DNA from: Acanthornis magna
Lineage: Eukaryota > Chordata > Aves > Passeriformes > Acanthizidae
Direction of reading: 5' to 3'
DNA: 64,000 bases
NCBI GenBank assembly: GCA_036785705.1
Contig: JAWUZG010000016.1
Coordinates: 4,774,001-4,838,000 of the forward strand
The notes beneath the pieces were generated by a model, which saw nothing but the letters and a program-made list of their open reading frames with translations, searched no databases and was not told where the DNA came from. The translations under genes and the position numbers were made by a program. Shown one piece after another: positions 38,484 through 51,900 of the stretch (within the stretch, counting starts at the first letter, position 1; each line of letters opens with the position of its first letter).

Positions 38484-38574
38484 CTGATGAATAAGATTTG
38501 GGAGATCACTGCTGAAATATGTTGGAGTAAGTACCATAATTATGAATTCTGAACTAATATGAAAAACCTGGAAA

Positions 38575-39281
38575 TCCACTAAATTCAGAACCAATTTTAT
38601 TTGGGTAGAGTGAACAAAGTAGTCCCATTTATAACTATGATGTACATCACAGTAGGCTGTTACATTCAGACTTTCACACTTAGAAAATATATATATTATG
38701 TACAGGAATTTGCAAATAGGTGTAAACATACAATATTTTAAGATACCAGTACATTCCAAACCAAAACTATCAGCAAGGCAAACACCTCAAAATTATTCCA
38801 GTCAGCTAGCATTCAGAATCTCTCTTAAATAAAGCAGCTTTTATGCTTGACATTGTGTTGTTTTACTTATTACTAAAAATGAAGTTTCTTATTATAGATC
38901 AAATATCATAGTATCTGGCTATTTTGATACTCAAAAATAGGCACTGATTTCTAGAAGGAAATTTTCTTCTTACTGATATAATTGAGCCAATATGGCTGGT
39001 TTTGCTAGTACAAAGTAATCCAGTGCTGGAATAAGTCAAGACAATTTAAACTTAACTCAAATGTATAAAGTTAGAATAGATACTGCAAAGCTGATTAAAA
39101 TCTAGAAGCCTATATAACTCACCATAAACCATACTGCAAACAGATCAGCTAAATTTTCATTTAATCTCATTTCTTCATCTAAATTATACAGATTACCCTC
39201 CTCTTCATCTTTACAACATAGGTTTTGGCTATCTACTCCTGCCTAATCAACATAAAGGTATATCGTGCAAATTACCTCATG
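38575..39281 (-). other. CCNK: CCNK 3' UTR (end approximate)
   Basis: AT-rich minus-strand sequence runs from the TAG stop at 39,282-39,284 to about 20 nt past the AATAAA at 38,601-38,596. No repeat was recognised. The length of about 700 nt assumes use of that signal; longer UTR forms would run into the CCDC85C 3' UTR. Confidence 0.6.
38596..38601 (-). terminator. CCNK: CCNK poly(A) signal
   Basis: There is an AATAAA on the minus strand (TTTATT on plus), about 680 nt beyond the CCNK stop codon. It is the only canonical minus-strand hexamer I see between the stop codon and the CCDC85C 3' end. An ATTAAA variant at about 39,161 could give a shorter form. Confidence 0.65.
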
Positions 39282-39904
39282 CTATCTCATCCATGTAGCA
39301 CGTCCAAGTCCTGCTACAGGTGGCATACCAGGTGGTGGAATTGGAGGTGGTACAGGTGGCTGTCCACCTGGGGGAACAGTAGGAGGCGGGTAACTAGCTG
39401 GTGGCATTCCCAGCCCTGGAGGTGGATGAGGTGGTACTGCATGAGTTGGAGGCAGTCTTGGAGGTGGGAAATTAGGGTTGTATGTAGGAGGAGGAGGATA
39501 TCCAGGAGTAGGAGGCGGAATATTGGGTGGGGGGAAAGAAGCAGGGGGTGGAGGTGGAACTGGTGGTGGAGGGTTGGGAGGATAGACATGAGGATGATAT
39601 GGTAGATGAGCTGGTGGTCCGTAGGCCGGTGGTAAAGCTCCGTATGTTGGTCCTTCTGTTTTCATCATTGACTGGAGACTTTGATAACCCTCCCCTGACA
39701 TGTAAGAATTTGTAGTAGACATCCCTGTAATATAACTGGTGGGGGGTGGGGGTGGGGGACGATGTGGCAGAGGTGGAGGTTGATGTACTGGGGCAGGATG
39801 AGCAGGGGGAGGAATCTGGACCTTTGGCATATCTACTGAGTCCACAGTGGTAGATTGCTCTGGTTCTCCCATTGAAACTGCCGTTGTCAAAGGAGGCTTG
39901 CGCT
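39282..39904 (-). CDS. CCNK: CCNK last coding exon (Pro-rich C-terminus)
   Basis: This 623-nt segment encodes residues 380-586. The acceptor is TTTCTTTTTCAG|AG on the minus strand. It completes the split Glu codon (G|AG) and continues [16 protein letters not shown]. The body is dominated by poly-Pro and Pro-Gly/Tyr motifs such as [20 protein letters not shown] and [16 protein letters not shown]. The end is TWMR then TAG. Mammalian proteins end in a near-identical WMR. Confidence 0.97.
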
Positions 39905-42900
39905 CTGAAAAAGAAAATTTTGGGTTTTTTTTTGAAGGACAGTGGCAAGAACAACTTCTGAATATTTCATATTTTTCTTCCAGTTAAATTAGCAAAAGAG
40001 AACTCAATTCTCTAAGTCTCTGAATGCCATATGGTATCCAGTCAGACCTTCTCAGGTCACTAAAAACTAAGATGCCTATCAAAGCTTCAAGGTCAGCTTT
40101 TCTCTTTCTAAAAGTTAAATTAATCTTTATTATTACTATTTTTTAATAATTTAAATATTGTTGTACAATCAGCAGAATTAACAGACTGGATGGATGGAAT
40201 CACAACTAGTGGGTTTAAAAGGTCATGGGATTCATGATACCAAAAATCTTTAGTTCAGTGCTTCCATCTTCATCAGTCCAGGCCTTCTTTCTACCTCTTT
40301 GATAGTTCAGGAGGTGGCCTGGGATTACCCTCTGCACTTGACTTGCCTCCCATATTGGGAAATATTATTTGAGAACATAGGCCAAAGTCCCAAGTCCTTA
40401 ACACTGAGTTCTAAACCTGTTTACCAAAGAAAGAAAAAAAGAAAACCAGACAGTAAGTAAGAAGGACATGAAATCTGATCAGCATTGCTCCACTGATTAA
40501 TTTCAGTGAACTCAGTAAGTGACACTCTGGAGAAGTTCATAAAAAGGTCAGAATTTTACAGAATTATATTTAGCCATTTCTGGAAAGAACATGCTTTAAG
40601 TTGTCTTCTCTTTAAATAAGAATGGGGGTTTTTTTCCCTCCCAATGCTGACATTATAAAGTAAGTAATACCATTAGGATGACTAACCTAATAGGAACCTT
40701 TCTGTATGGTCAGAGAAAGTATTAAAATGACCAACAAAAAAGAGTTTGGGACATCTTGACATTCATCTTGCTTGTATATATAAGGATCTAAAACATTGCT
40801 CAGTAAGAAAAGCTATTTAGAAGCAGATACAGGGCAGTCATTTCTAGCGGCATATTAAACTGTCACTCTTAAACAGAATTTGAGATAAATCCACCTCCTA
40901 GCACTTCTGTTCACTTGGTCAATATGCATTCTTGGTTTTCACCTGATTTCTTCCACAGAACTACCCTGACAACATTTCAGTGCTTATACAATGCTTGTAT
41001 AAACAAACTCCAAGAGGAAAATTTCAGGTAACAAGGGAAATAAATCCATTACCTGCCTAAGTAGGATTTTAACAGCAAAATTATCCCCTAGGAAAGCCAC
41101 ATAATTAAATCACACACAGTGGGTATGCTGGCTGTGGTACCCATGACATCAGTGACTTCTAGCTCCTAAATTGTAGCGGCAATAATTTCCTCATTTACTC
41201 ATTTTCAGAACCATTCTGGATGCAAGATGTGCATTCAAGATTTAACAGCTGAAGGAATAATGAGCATGGTACTTAGAAAAATTCCTTCATTCTTAATGAG
41301 ATTTTAACAAATGAGAAAAATGGTCCTACTATGTTTCAGGGCACTGCTTTTCTTTCTTCTAGTTCCTTGTTATAAGCTGTCATCTTACAGTTATATTATG
41401 GACCATGGTCTGTGAAATATTTATGTCACATTTAAGGGTCACTGGAAGGACAGCTAATGCATCAAGGCACTGGAAGCACATTTTTACAACAGTATAGTTT
41501 ATTTTGCAAACATAAGGCATGTGTGCAGTATTCTCTGGCAGAAAAAAGTCCTCTTTTGAGGTACAGCAAAGAAAGTATGCCCCTTATTGCTTGGATGTTG
41601 AACACCTGCAGAATTCCTGTACCACAGAAATAATACTGAAAACTTCTGTAGAACAGCTGAAAGCTGCTCTAGTAATCTAATATGGCATCTGCCATCCTTT
41701 TGAGATCAAGTCCCTTTTAGGCTGCTATTAACAATTAGTTTTAGTCTTCTAGGCCTTTAACAGTCACGGCTTTGTTTTGCCTTTATCCACCTTGTATAGT
41801 CTTATTTCCATTATAAGTTTTTTCCTTCTGTATGGAGATGCCTGTGCTACTATGATGAAATTCCCTCTAGAGCTTATCAACCTTGTATTTTTACTTGCCA
41901 AGATGATTAATCAAAGCAACAACCCCCTGCCCCCACACCATTACCTACCATCACCAGATTGAAAAGCAAGAAAGTTAACAAGAATTAAACAAATGTGACT
42001 AAGAACACAAATGTGTTTAAGAAAATAAAAGCTTACCTGGAGGTGGATGTGCAGGAGGTATTGGTGGATGTGAAGTTTCAATTTTAGGAATTTTAGATGG
42101 TGGTGGTGGTTCTGAAAAACATTTTTCAGATTGTCATTGGTTATTGCTCTGCAATATTTTGCAAGTTCCAACTCCGGTCTCATGCTAATGATTATCACAT
42201 CACATTACACTATGCAAAAATACAGTGGAAATCCTATTTACTAGGTATGTTGAATAAAGAAAACCAAAATGAACACCTTTGTATAGATAAAGTGGCATCA
42301 AGTATCACATACAAGTCTTCCAAAAGAACGTACAAGTTCAAGTGATTTTGTAACTAGAGACAAACTCAAAAACAATCCCAAAAACAATATGTAAATGAAG
42401 ATGAGCAAGTCTATGTTTTCTAGCCCAACACTTTAACTTGTAAATAGTTGAAACAGATCTCAGAAGCTGAACTATGCTCTACTAGGGAAATGTGTCAGAA
42501 ACCAAACAAAATGGCAATTGGACAGGAGAGAGGAGGGAGAAGAGACAGCTCTCTGGAATCTATTTGCAGAGCTAGAGGGGAAAAAGTGCCAGACTTCCTT
42601 AGACATCCTAGCTATCCTGAACTACTTTGTTCCAAAACAGCAAAATGAAGAAAAAACCCAAAAGAAAAGCACCAGGTATGATCACTGCAGTGAGTCTGCA
42701 TTTAAGCAACGCTATCTATTGACACAAAATGCCTTTTAGTGGCAGCCATGCCAACAACCAATTACAAACACTGCTGATTATCAACACGCACTGCTAGTGC
42801 AGCTGTTTAATGACATGGTACCTTCAGTCACTTCAAGGCCTCACAGCTTGCTGAGGAACTACTCCCAAATGATGCATGGTGTTATACACTGAGAGTTGAC

Positions 42901-45900
42901 TACTTTAGCAAGACTTGTACTGAATAAACTCTATTAATGGACTCTTTGGGCACAGTTATACTCAATTTTTTTCAAGTTTTGCAGTTAGGAACATTTTAAA
43001 AACAGTTATAGCATATATTTAAGGTGTATTATCAGGATCAAAGTAATTTAGAACTGCCAAGCCTGTAAGCAAACATAGTCCATGTCAGCGAATATTCTGG
43101 TTTAAACAGTAAAATGGAAGCAACATGAATAGAATATTAATATTTACCTGCTGCCTTTGTTTCTTCTTTTGGAGATACAGCCTGTTTGAAGAAAAAGAAA
43201 GGTAAAAATAAGACCATTGCAGTCAGTCTCTTCTCCCAGGTAACAAGGGACAGGACAAGAGGAAGCGGCCTCGAGTTGTGCCAAGAGAGGTTTAGATTGG
43301 AGATTAGGTAAAATTTCTTCACAGAAAGGGTGGTCAGGCATTGAACAAGCTGCCCAGGGAAGTAGTTCAATCACCATCCCTGTACGTACTCAAAAGACAT
43401 GCAGATGTGGCACTTGGGGGCCATGGTTAGTGGTGGACATGACAGTGCTGCATTAATGGTTGGAGTTGATGATCTTAAAGCTCTTTTCCAATCTAAGTCC
43501 TTCTATAGTCTCTTCAGACAAATGCAAGACAAACACTGAAAAAAGTCAAATCACACTGGGAAAGCTCAGTTTAACTAGCAGAATAAAAAGACTGGAAAAA
43601 TAGCAGGTATTTTATATGCAGCATTTCCTGCTGTTCCCACTGTTGAGTATTAAATCTCATTTAATGTATTTATCATCCACTGCACATATGCCATGGTCCG
43701 GTACACTGCTCACTGAGCGGAAAACAAGAGGCTTGGCCTCTGTTCCCAATTCTGCTTTGACCTGTCACTCAACCTTTGCCAAAATCACTTCAGGCTCTTA
43801 TGCTTTATTTACCAGGACAGGAGGGCAGTGAAAGTGTTGCACAGTGTAAAACATTTCAGAAGCCTTCAGATGGAAAGCATTGTATAAAATCCATATTTAT
43901 CCCACAAAAAAAAAAGTATGCACACTGAACAAAACCCACAAACCCTCACATCATCCTTCCAATCACAAGTTTTTGGTTGGGTTTTTTCTTGTTTTGTTGG
44001 TTCTTGTGGTTTTTTTTAAACAATGACGGATAAGGGAGTAGAAAAAAAGCTTCCCAGATTACACAGTCCTGCTAAGATGACTGCTTGATGGTCTCTGAAC
44101 AAAGCAGAGAACTTAACAGAAATGTAAAAAAACCCTATATTTAAAATGAATGATGAAGGTCAGAGGGACAGTACACAGCTTGTTGGTCTTTTCAATGAAA
44201 AGGTTTTTTTTTGGGAACTGTTTCTCTTTAGTAGCTTTACCTTCACAAACTATTGCTCTGTTTCCTTCACTTCGCTTTCTACAGCAAGAATGGACACACA
44301 CTTCAATCCAATTTGAACAGTAACTTTTCCTTAATTTTGATGGGTATTCTCAAAATTTTTGCTGTCTAATTTTTGCCTGCTTGAGGCAACCTCATTCTTA
44401 CATTCCTTTGATAGTCATTTCACTTTTCCAGACACTTTCCAGCTGCTTTCTAAGGACAATCTTTATCTTCCCATTTTAAACACACAGACTTTTTTCTTAG
44501 TGACTCTCATGGACTCATCTGCTGCCTTCATTTTACTTGGGTGGGCTTTTCTTGATGTTCTAGCACTAAATTCCTTGCCTGTAAAACTGCATCAGCTCTC
44601 CCTGCACTTTCAAATAGAAGCAAATCACTATTCATTGGATCTTTTTCAAAAATTATTCATTTTTGAAGTCAGTTGATCACTTCAGGTGACAAGCAATTCA
44701 ATTATTGTGCACTTGCTAATAAGGAGCAATGTTCAAAAAACAACGTCAAGGTATACCATTAGAATAGAACAAGACATTGGAGCAAAATAACTTGTGACAG
44801 AAAGAACAAACATCAATTTAAACTGTATTTATGCTAAATTTTTTTTTAAAAATCAAGCAGCAATAATTCTCTAATAATGGCGGCTGCTAAAAGAGGGATA
44901 AGCATTTATTTGGTTATTCTAATGCACTGTAGTTTTGTATTGCCCCAGCCAGAACATCCGAGGGTCATAATAAATAATAATAAATAATCAACATTATTTA
45001 TTGGCAGGCTGATGAGTATTTAACACTTCCAACTGAATCCATACAATGGAACTGGTGTTTTTTGCTGCTGTTTCTGTGAGCAATAAAATTTTTCCCCTTA
45101 ACAATTTCTAGTTTAATCTAACTGAAAATACTATTTACATCTAATGATTCACCAGTATATTTTTAGTGAAATCAACTGAAAATTCGAGTGCTCTTCACCA
45201 CTAGAGATGCAGAGGATGTGCAGATGCTTTAGACATCTGGTCTGGGTCTGTAAGTCATGGGCCAATGCCTCAGCTGCTTGAAAGCATCTTGGCTCAGTAG
45301 AAAGTAATGGAGTTATAAGAGTTCACGTAAATTGAAAATCTGGCCTCCAGGAACAAAGTGTATTTCTGTTCTGCACAAACCAAAGGAGAAGTCATGCAAA
45401 GCCCTATTTATAGAAGGAGGCAAAGATTTTAAGTAAGGTTTATGGTACATCTAACTGAAGAACATTTTAGAAGCACCAAGTAAATCTTTCCAACACCACA
45501 CATGTTGTTCTCCCAGACAGCTTTCTGGAAAAGAACAATTTCAGATCACCACATTTACTTTTCTCAAATTCATGCTGCTTGTGCTGTATTCCTAAAAAAC
45601 TCCTTTGAGTGACCCTTTGCGTTTTATTTGTTGTGGCTGCCTACAGTGTATCTGTACTATTTATTTCCTTGATTATTATGTGATGCACCTCAAACTAATT
45701 TCAAGAAAAAGTAAGTTTCTCTGATCACTTTAAAGAACTATTAAAGAACATTATTATGACTATTAAAGAACAACAGATATTATTCATGCAAAAGCATCAC
45801 TTTTTTTGACAAGGTACATCATTTATGTATTGGATGGGGCAAAATCAGTAGTGCTGTAAGGGTAGGCTCTTTACATGAATGAACAAGCATTCACAACAAC

Positions 45901-48900
45901 TTAGAATCCGATGGCACACACAGGAAGACCAAAATTGTTATTAATAATTTCTGATGTACCAAACTGTCCCAGGCATTTTTGCTGAAGAAAAATAAAGAGA
46001 GACCCTACAGGTCTAACAACTCAAGCAGAATCTAAGCTGATGGCTTAGAAGTGTGAAAAGAAATACAGAATACCTATAAAGAATTCTCACACTTTTTAAG
46101 ACAATTAACAATATTATCACCTTTCTATCCTGAACAATGCTGAAATTCAGTGCAACAACTAAAAATTTCAGCGCAGGTCTTTTCTTCTAGCAGGCTCTAT
46201 CTTGCACTTACGAGATCAAGGTTTTACAAAGTTGTTTTTTTGTCTTTTCTGGGAGGCCGCCATCAGGAAGATGCTGCACTGTTCCCATTCCATTTCATTC
46301 TAATATTTGCTGCTTACCCTTGGTTTTTGGTTTGTGTTTTTTCAGTTTGATGGTTTTTTTCCCCTTATGTCTGTTCTCTAGTTTTGGCATGCATTAATTA
46401 CAAGTTAGAGCAAGAGCTGTACAGAATTTACATCCTAAATGGACTCGTTCCAAAAATTGTACTTCTGAAAACACTCCTCTTGCTAGGTACGAGAAACAAG
46501 ACTTGGGTAACACTTTAACACTTTTTTTTTAACTTACAAGTGAAAAAAACCCACAAAAGGATAGATTAAAATCTGAAAGCTTCATTTGAAATTGATGGCT
46601 GTGGAAAAGTGCTCAGGATACTTGTGACACTATCCAACTGCTAATGTACCTTCTTACTTTCAATTATGAGGTAATAATATGGACAAAGTGAGGCTTTAAA
46701 GTATGATGAATTTATAGTCTGCTACTGTTATATGATTATTTCAAAAGACCTTTTTCAAGAATTTTGACATAATTTTAGAAGCCACTATTCTCTTAATATT
46801 AATCATCAAAGAGTCAAATAATGTCTTCGTCAGCATTGTCCATATCTCTATGTTCAGGTGTGGCACAAAAAACCCTCCCTAAACCAAACCTGCTTAACAG
46901 AGAAAACAATGAAGTTTGATAGCACAGAACCACAAACACCGAGAACCTGAATAGCTCATGTTGACAAAAAAGCCTCTCCATGGCTTTTGGCTCAAGTGGA
47001 ATAAGAATGTGGAATGCCAGAACCGTAAAGGCTGTTCTGCATTAACAAAGTTGCCATATAACCAATGAAAATCTACTACACAAAATTAATTACAAGGCTC
47101 ATTCTTAAAGCAAACACAAGTCTACTGCACATTGTGGCTTTTAAATTGAATGGGCATCAGATCAGCTTGAAAATAAATTACAAGTTAAAGTTCAACTTAC
47201 TGCTGGTCTTTTAATCTGTCTAGGAGGACTTGACTGGGGAGAGGGCTTTTTAGATTGCTGTGCTTGTGTTTGTTGCTGCTGCTGCTGTTGCTGTGCTGAC
47301 TGCTGTGACTCTTTTTGCTGCTGTGTCTGGGATTGCTCTGAACTCTGGGATTGCTGTGACTGCTGTACCGTAGGTGCCTGGGGTGTAGACTGAAGAGATG
47401 GTGGCTGCTGCAACTGATGAGGAGTATGATGAGGCATTTGCTGTTTTCCCTGTGAGTATAGATCCAGGATCTGATGACAGATATCTTAATAACAAAGAAA
47501 GAAAAATCCAAAGTATTATAACCTTATACAAGTGTATATTTAACACAATTATCAGCTATGACTTTTACTGGACATCAACTTTGCAAAAACTCATTTCAAA
47601 TATTACTCACCGTCATAATGAACTATATGACTTTTTAAAAACAGACTTATTTTCAACTTATACTTGCATTTCTGAGTTTTTTCTGCCTATCCTGAACACT
47701 ATGTATATGTACATGCACACCTTTCAGAAGAAGAACATAGTGTCTTGGTAATAATACACTGTATGTCATTACTGTGTGCGTGGAGAACCAGGTAACTACA
47801 CTTACAGAACAGTAATACAGCAAGAAAGAGAGTAGAAGAAGATTCTGTTAAAACATGCACATCATGTTTTAACAGGCAGTCAAAAAAGTTTTAGGAAACT
47901 GAGTATAGAACTAGTACCAAATTCTTCTTCCACTGCTAGGAGCTAAAGGTCCCCCCTAATCTGTTTGTCATTCATGGTACGTCACAAAAACAACCCCTAT
48001 CCTAGCATAAATTGGTCAAAGAGCTCAATTATCAATGGAAAAACCACTGGAAATCAGGCTCCATTAGTTCCAGTGTTTGTAGAACCACTTATTTAAAATG
48101 GGGACAAGGTAATCATTAAAAAAATAGAAAGCACACTGTGGCAATTCAGGCTAATTAGATGTGTTATAAACTAAACAAGCTGTAAAGCAAACATTGAACA
48201 GAAGACTAATCATGATGACTAAATATGCTTCTAAGCTAAGCCAGTTCAATTTAAAACCTCATTAAGGCATAGCACAAATGACCTGAGTTACATACTTGAC
48301 ACATGAAGATAAAAAACTATTTGCATTTACTTATGACCTAGGCCACACAGTTAAAATAAACGTTGTCAGAAACAGTTTTCATACCTTCCAAAACATCAAC
48401 AGGAACATCTTGGACAAACTGCTCCCACCATCGTCTGTACATTGGTTTGGATGTCCACTCCTGTATTTCAAACTTACACAAACGGCCTGCTAAGTACATA
48501 ACTGCAACAGCTATGATCTCAGGCTCCCACTGCAGGGACAGTGTAGTGCAGAGACTGCAACAGAAAATAAGCCAAAAAACCCATAACCCTGGAGATTGTC
48601 CAAGTGCACTTTAATATACAGCAGCCATAATTAACAGGGTATAAAATCCCACCACACTTTAACTTCTTGGGCAATTTTAATTTAGAGCCTTGTTAAACGA
48701 AAGAGTTTACAGAACTAAACTATTTCTGGACTACCATTGTCATGAAACAAGGCCCCAAATCAGATTTTAGAGCTTCCAAATGTTTGTCAATAAAATATAA
48801 ACAAATACTAAAAAAAAAACCCCAAAGCCCCACAGAACAGCCAACATGAATTTGTAATGCAACTTGTCAAGCGCAACACAAGCTTTAGATTAAGATATAA

Positions 48901-51900
48901 AAGGTTATGTCTTGAATAGCCTTTGTTAAAACTAATGCTAAAATAATTGATATTATTGGTATTATTGATATTAACTAAGTTTCTGTTGTAATCAGAGTTA
49001 CTGTTTTAAATTATGAAATATTTTTTCTCTCTTTTCTCCATAGATTCTGTAACAGTAGTCTGCTTACAGAATTTTAGATCCATCCAGCTGAATGTCTGTG
49101 AATTCACTGTGGCTGTACAAGAACTGAACCCCCTATTCTAAAGGCCCGTAGTGCAAAGTACAGAATTATTTTCCCAGGATCCGGAAAAAAAAGTAAACTT
49201 CTAATATGGTGCTTATTAAGAAAGCACAACAGAGCCTCTTCAGAACAGAGATAATTATTATGCATGATTTGAAACAATCCCTCCAACTTTACACAAGTGT
49301 GTTCCTGAAATGCATTTTAAATATTTGTCTTTTTAAAATGTTAAACACTATCTAATTCCAAGTACAATAATGTCCACACTTTGATGGAAAAATTACAGTA
49401 GTCTGACAAACTTAACAGTGACAGTTGTGCCATAATTTTGTTCTACCTGTAAGATCATCACCTGCAAGACTGACAGCAACTGAAGCAGACATCTCTTGAG
49501 ATCCACATTAATTTTGCTCAAATTGATTTGGAGAGCTTAGGTGGTATCTACAGAATCTGAACCCACACAAGGCTAATTCAAAACAGGCAAGTGATTAGAA
49601 ATGCGCCTCTTTTTTAATGATGTTCTACTGCTATAGGCTTTATTCAAAGCAATGTATTCACAATTTCTGGACTGTCAGGCTACTTACATATTTTCTTAAA
49701 GGCTTGGTATGGAAATAAAAAATAACACTGAGGAGTCCTTAGCGAATTAACTTGCCCAGCCCTGCAAGACTACAGTGTGTCAAGTTGTTTTGGTTGAGTT
49801 TTTTTCAATACCACATGAGAAGTGCTTCTACACACACTCCTGTTAATTGATGTGATTCTTACAAGTTCATTATTCAAGAAATTGTAAATCTAGTGTTAAA
49901 AACTGTATTCCTCAGTGAATTTAATTGTTACTTCACTATTACCAAAATATCACATTAAAAATATACTGACAAAAGTGATGGAATTGCGAAGTGATTTCTT
50001 TCTTTCAGAATGTGCCATGTCACACAGATTTGGCAAGAAGCCAGCTTGTATCCTGGAGATCTAGAATTTGGTTTGGCCCTTTCAAACAATAACTTTTTAA
50101 TGCAGCACTAAATCAATACCACAAAATTGCAAAGGTCTTACTGGCCTACTTCTATACTCATTCCCGATTCTGTGCTCAATGGAACTATCATCACAACAAT
50201 GGAAAGAAAAACTACCAAGAAACCAGGTAAACCAAGAGAACATGTAACAAGCAGAAAAAAAATATCAAAAATTTGTCAAATATCCAATCCCAGAACAAAG
50301 TAGGAAACAGTAACTATTTCACTTTCAAAATGTTTCAAAATGTATCTTACCTGTCATTGACAAAGGTCCATGCCATTTGAACCAGTTTTTGAATTTTATT
50401 TTTGTCTCCTGAAAAATAATCAGAAAAAAATTAAGACATAAAATTAGGAGGGACAAACAGTTGAAAAATTCTTGCATTGTTAATATATATTAAGTTCTGG
50501 AAATCAATAACAGACATTTTTTGCTCACCCTGCAATATTTTACCTTTGAGTTGTTTGGCATACTTGAGAAGAAATTGGTATGGATGCTCCACTTGCAAAT
50601 CAAACTTTATTGTTTGTAGTAAGATTCTTTCAAGTACCATAACTTCTTCCTATAGAGAGTTACAAGTTAAACACAGTATTATTTCTTCTTTTACTCACAA
50701 ATATTTTATGCTATTATAGAGCACCTCCAGGCAGCCATGTCTGCCTCCAAAGAGAACAGAAATCTCTCCAACTTATAACACTATTTTAAACTCAGATACT
50801 TTTTCTTCACTTTTATTTGAATGAGGACAGGGGATGTGGCGTTTAAAATCCCTTTTCCTCTGCAGAGGAATGATCTGAACCAGCTACAGCAGTGTGGAAG
50901 TGCCAGACAAAATCACAACAAAAATACAAGTCTACCACATTTCCCTCAGGAGTTTCAGGTCCTTCTGCTATTTAAAATAAGCAAATTTTAAGAGAAGCAC
51001 AGTTTTGCTAAGTCAATACTGTAAACAAGAAACTTCTCAATACTTTTGAGATCTAGTTCTCTTCCTTAAGATTTACTACTGATTACTTTATAAAATCCCA
51101 TTCAGATGATTTATGATTTATGTCTTGGTAACATTTCTTGCTCTGGCTGAAATGACTGAAATTTACTTTAATTTGCAAAATAATATCAGATTTTATATGA
51201 AATAAAATGCAAACTTTTAATAAAAACAGTTATTCCAGTGAGTTCCCAAAGCTACTTGCACTAAGAAGAATTACTTTCATAGCTACCTATCACATTACCC
51301 AGCAGAGCCATAAATGCATGCCGAACATCTAATTTAATTTAAAACAACTGAAAATCAGTCAGTGTGCTATTGAATGTATGTCACTTTACTACAGTTCAAC
51401 AGGATGAAATCAATTTCAATATGAGTATTTTTACCTTTGGGTCATCTCCAAACTGCCCAAACTGTACATCATTTAGCAAGCTACGAGCTGTTTTAATTAT
51501 ATCTTTACATTTCTTAGGTGTTTCTTCAACCTTTCCTGCTAGGAAGAGACAGCAGGCTCCTGTCACCTAAAAAAAGGAAAGTGCTTTCAAAAAGTAGTCT
51601 GCATGTAGATATGCAATACAGTGTAGCATTATAAAAGCACTGTCAGTTTCCATTAACAGTTCTGTAAAGTCTCCCAGGAAAGACTTAATGAACATATTAA
51701 CTTCTAATTTTAATACAGTGTAAAACTTTTCTCAGAGGAAAAATACAGAATTTGGAGGACTGTCCATTTTACACAACTTCATTTCAAGGTCAGAAACCCA
51801 AGGCACAATTTGTCCTGGTTCAACACTGTCTGCCAAGCAGTTTTAAAACTGTATTAGACTTCTTTTTTTCTTTTAGCTAATACAGAAGTGCCAGCACTAC

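Larger units (their letters stand above)
34838..38505 (+). other. CCDC85C: CCDC85C 3' UTR (end approximate)
   Basis: About 3.65 kb of mostly AT-rich non-coding sequence follows the TAG stop and ends just after a cluster of three AATAAA signals at 38,453-38,483. A weaker internal candidate signal (GAATAAAAAC) lies near 35,800, and another AATAAA lies near 38,827, so shorter and longer isoforms are possible. A perfect 13-bp hairpin sits at 36,297-36,333. Treating the whole stretch as UTR is inferred from the absence of another exon and the strength of the distal signals. Confidence 0.7.

Noticed and set aside
39225..39605. Plus-strand Trp/Arg-rich open frame opposite the CCNK last exon
   Set aside because: It is the antisense shadow of the proline codons of CCNK, which are open on the complementary strand by composition.
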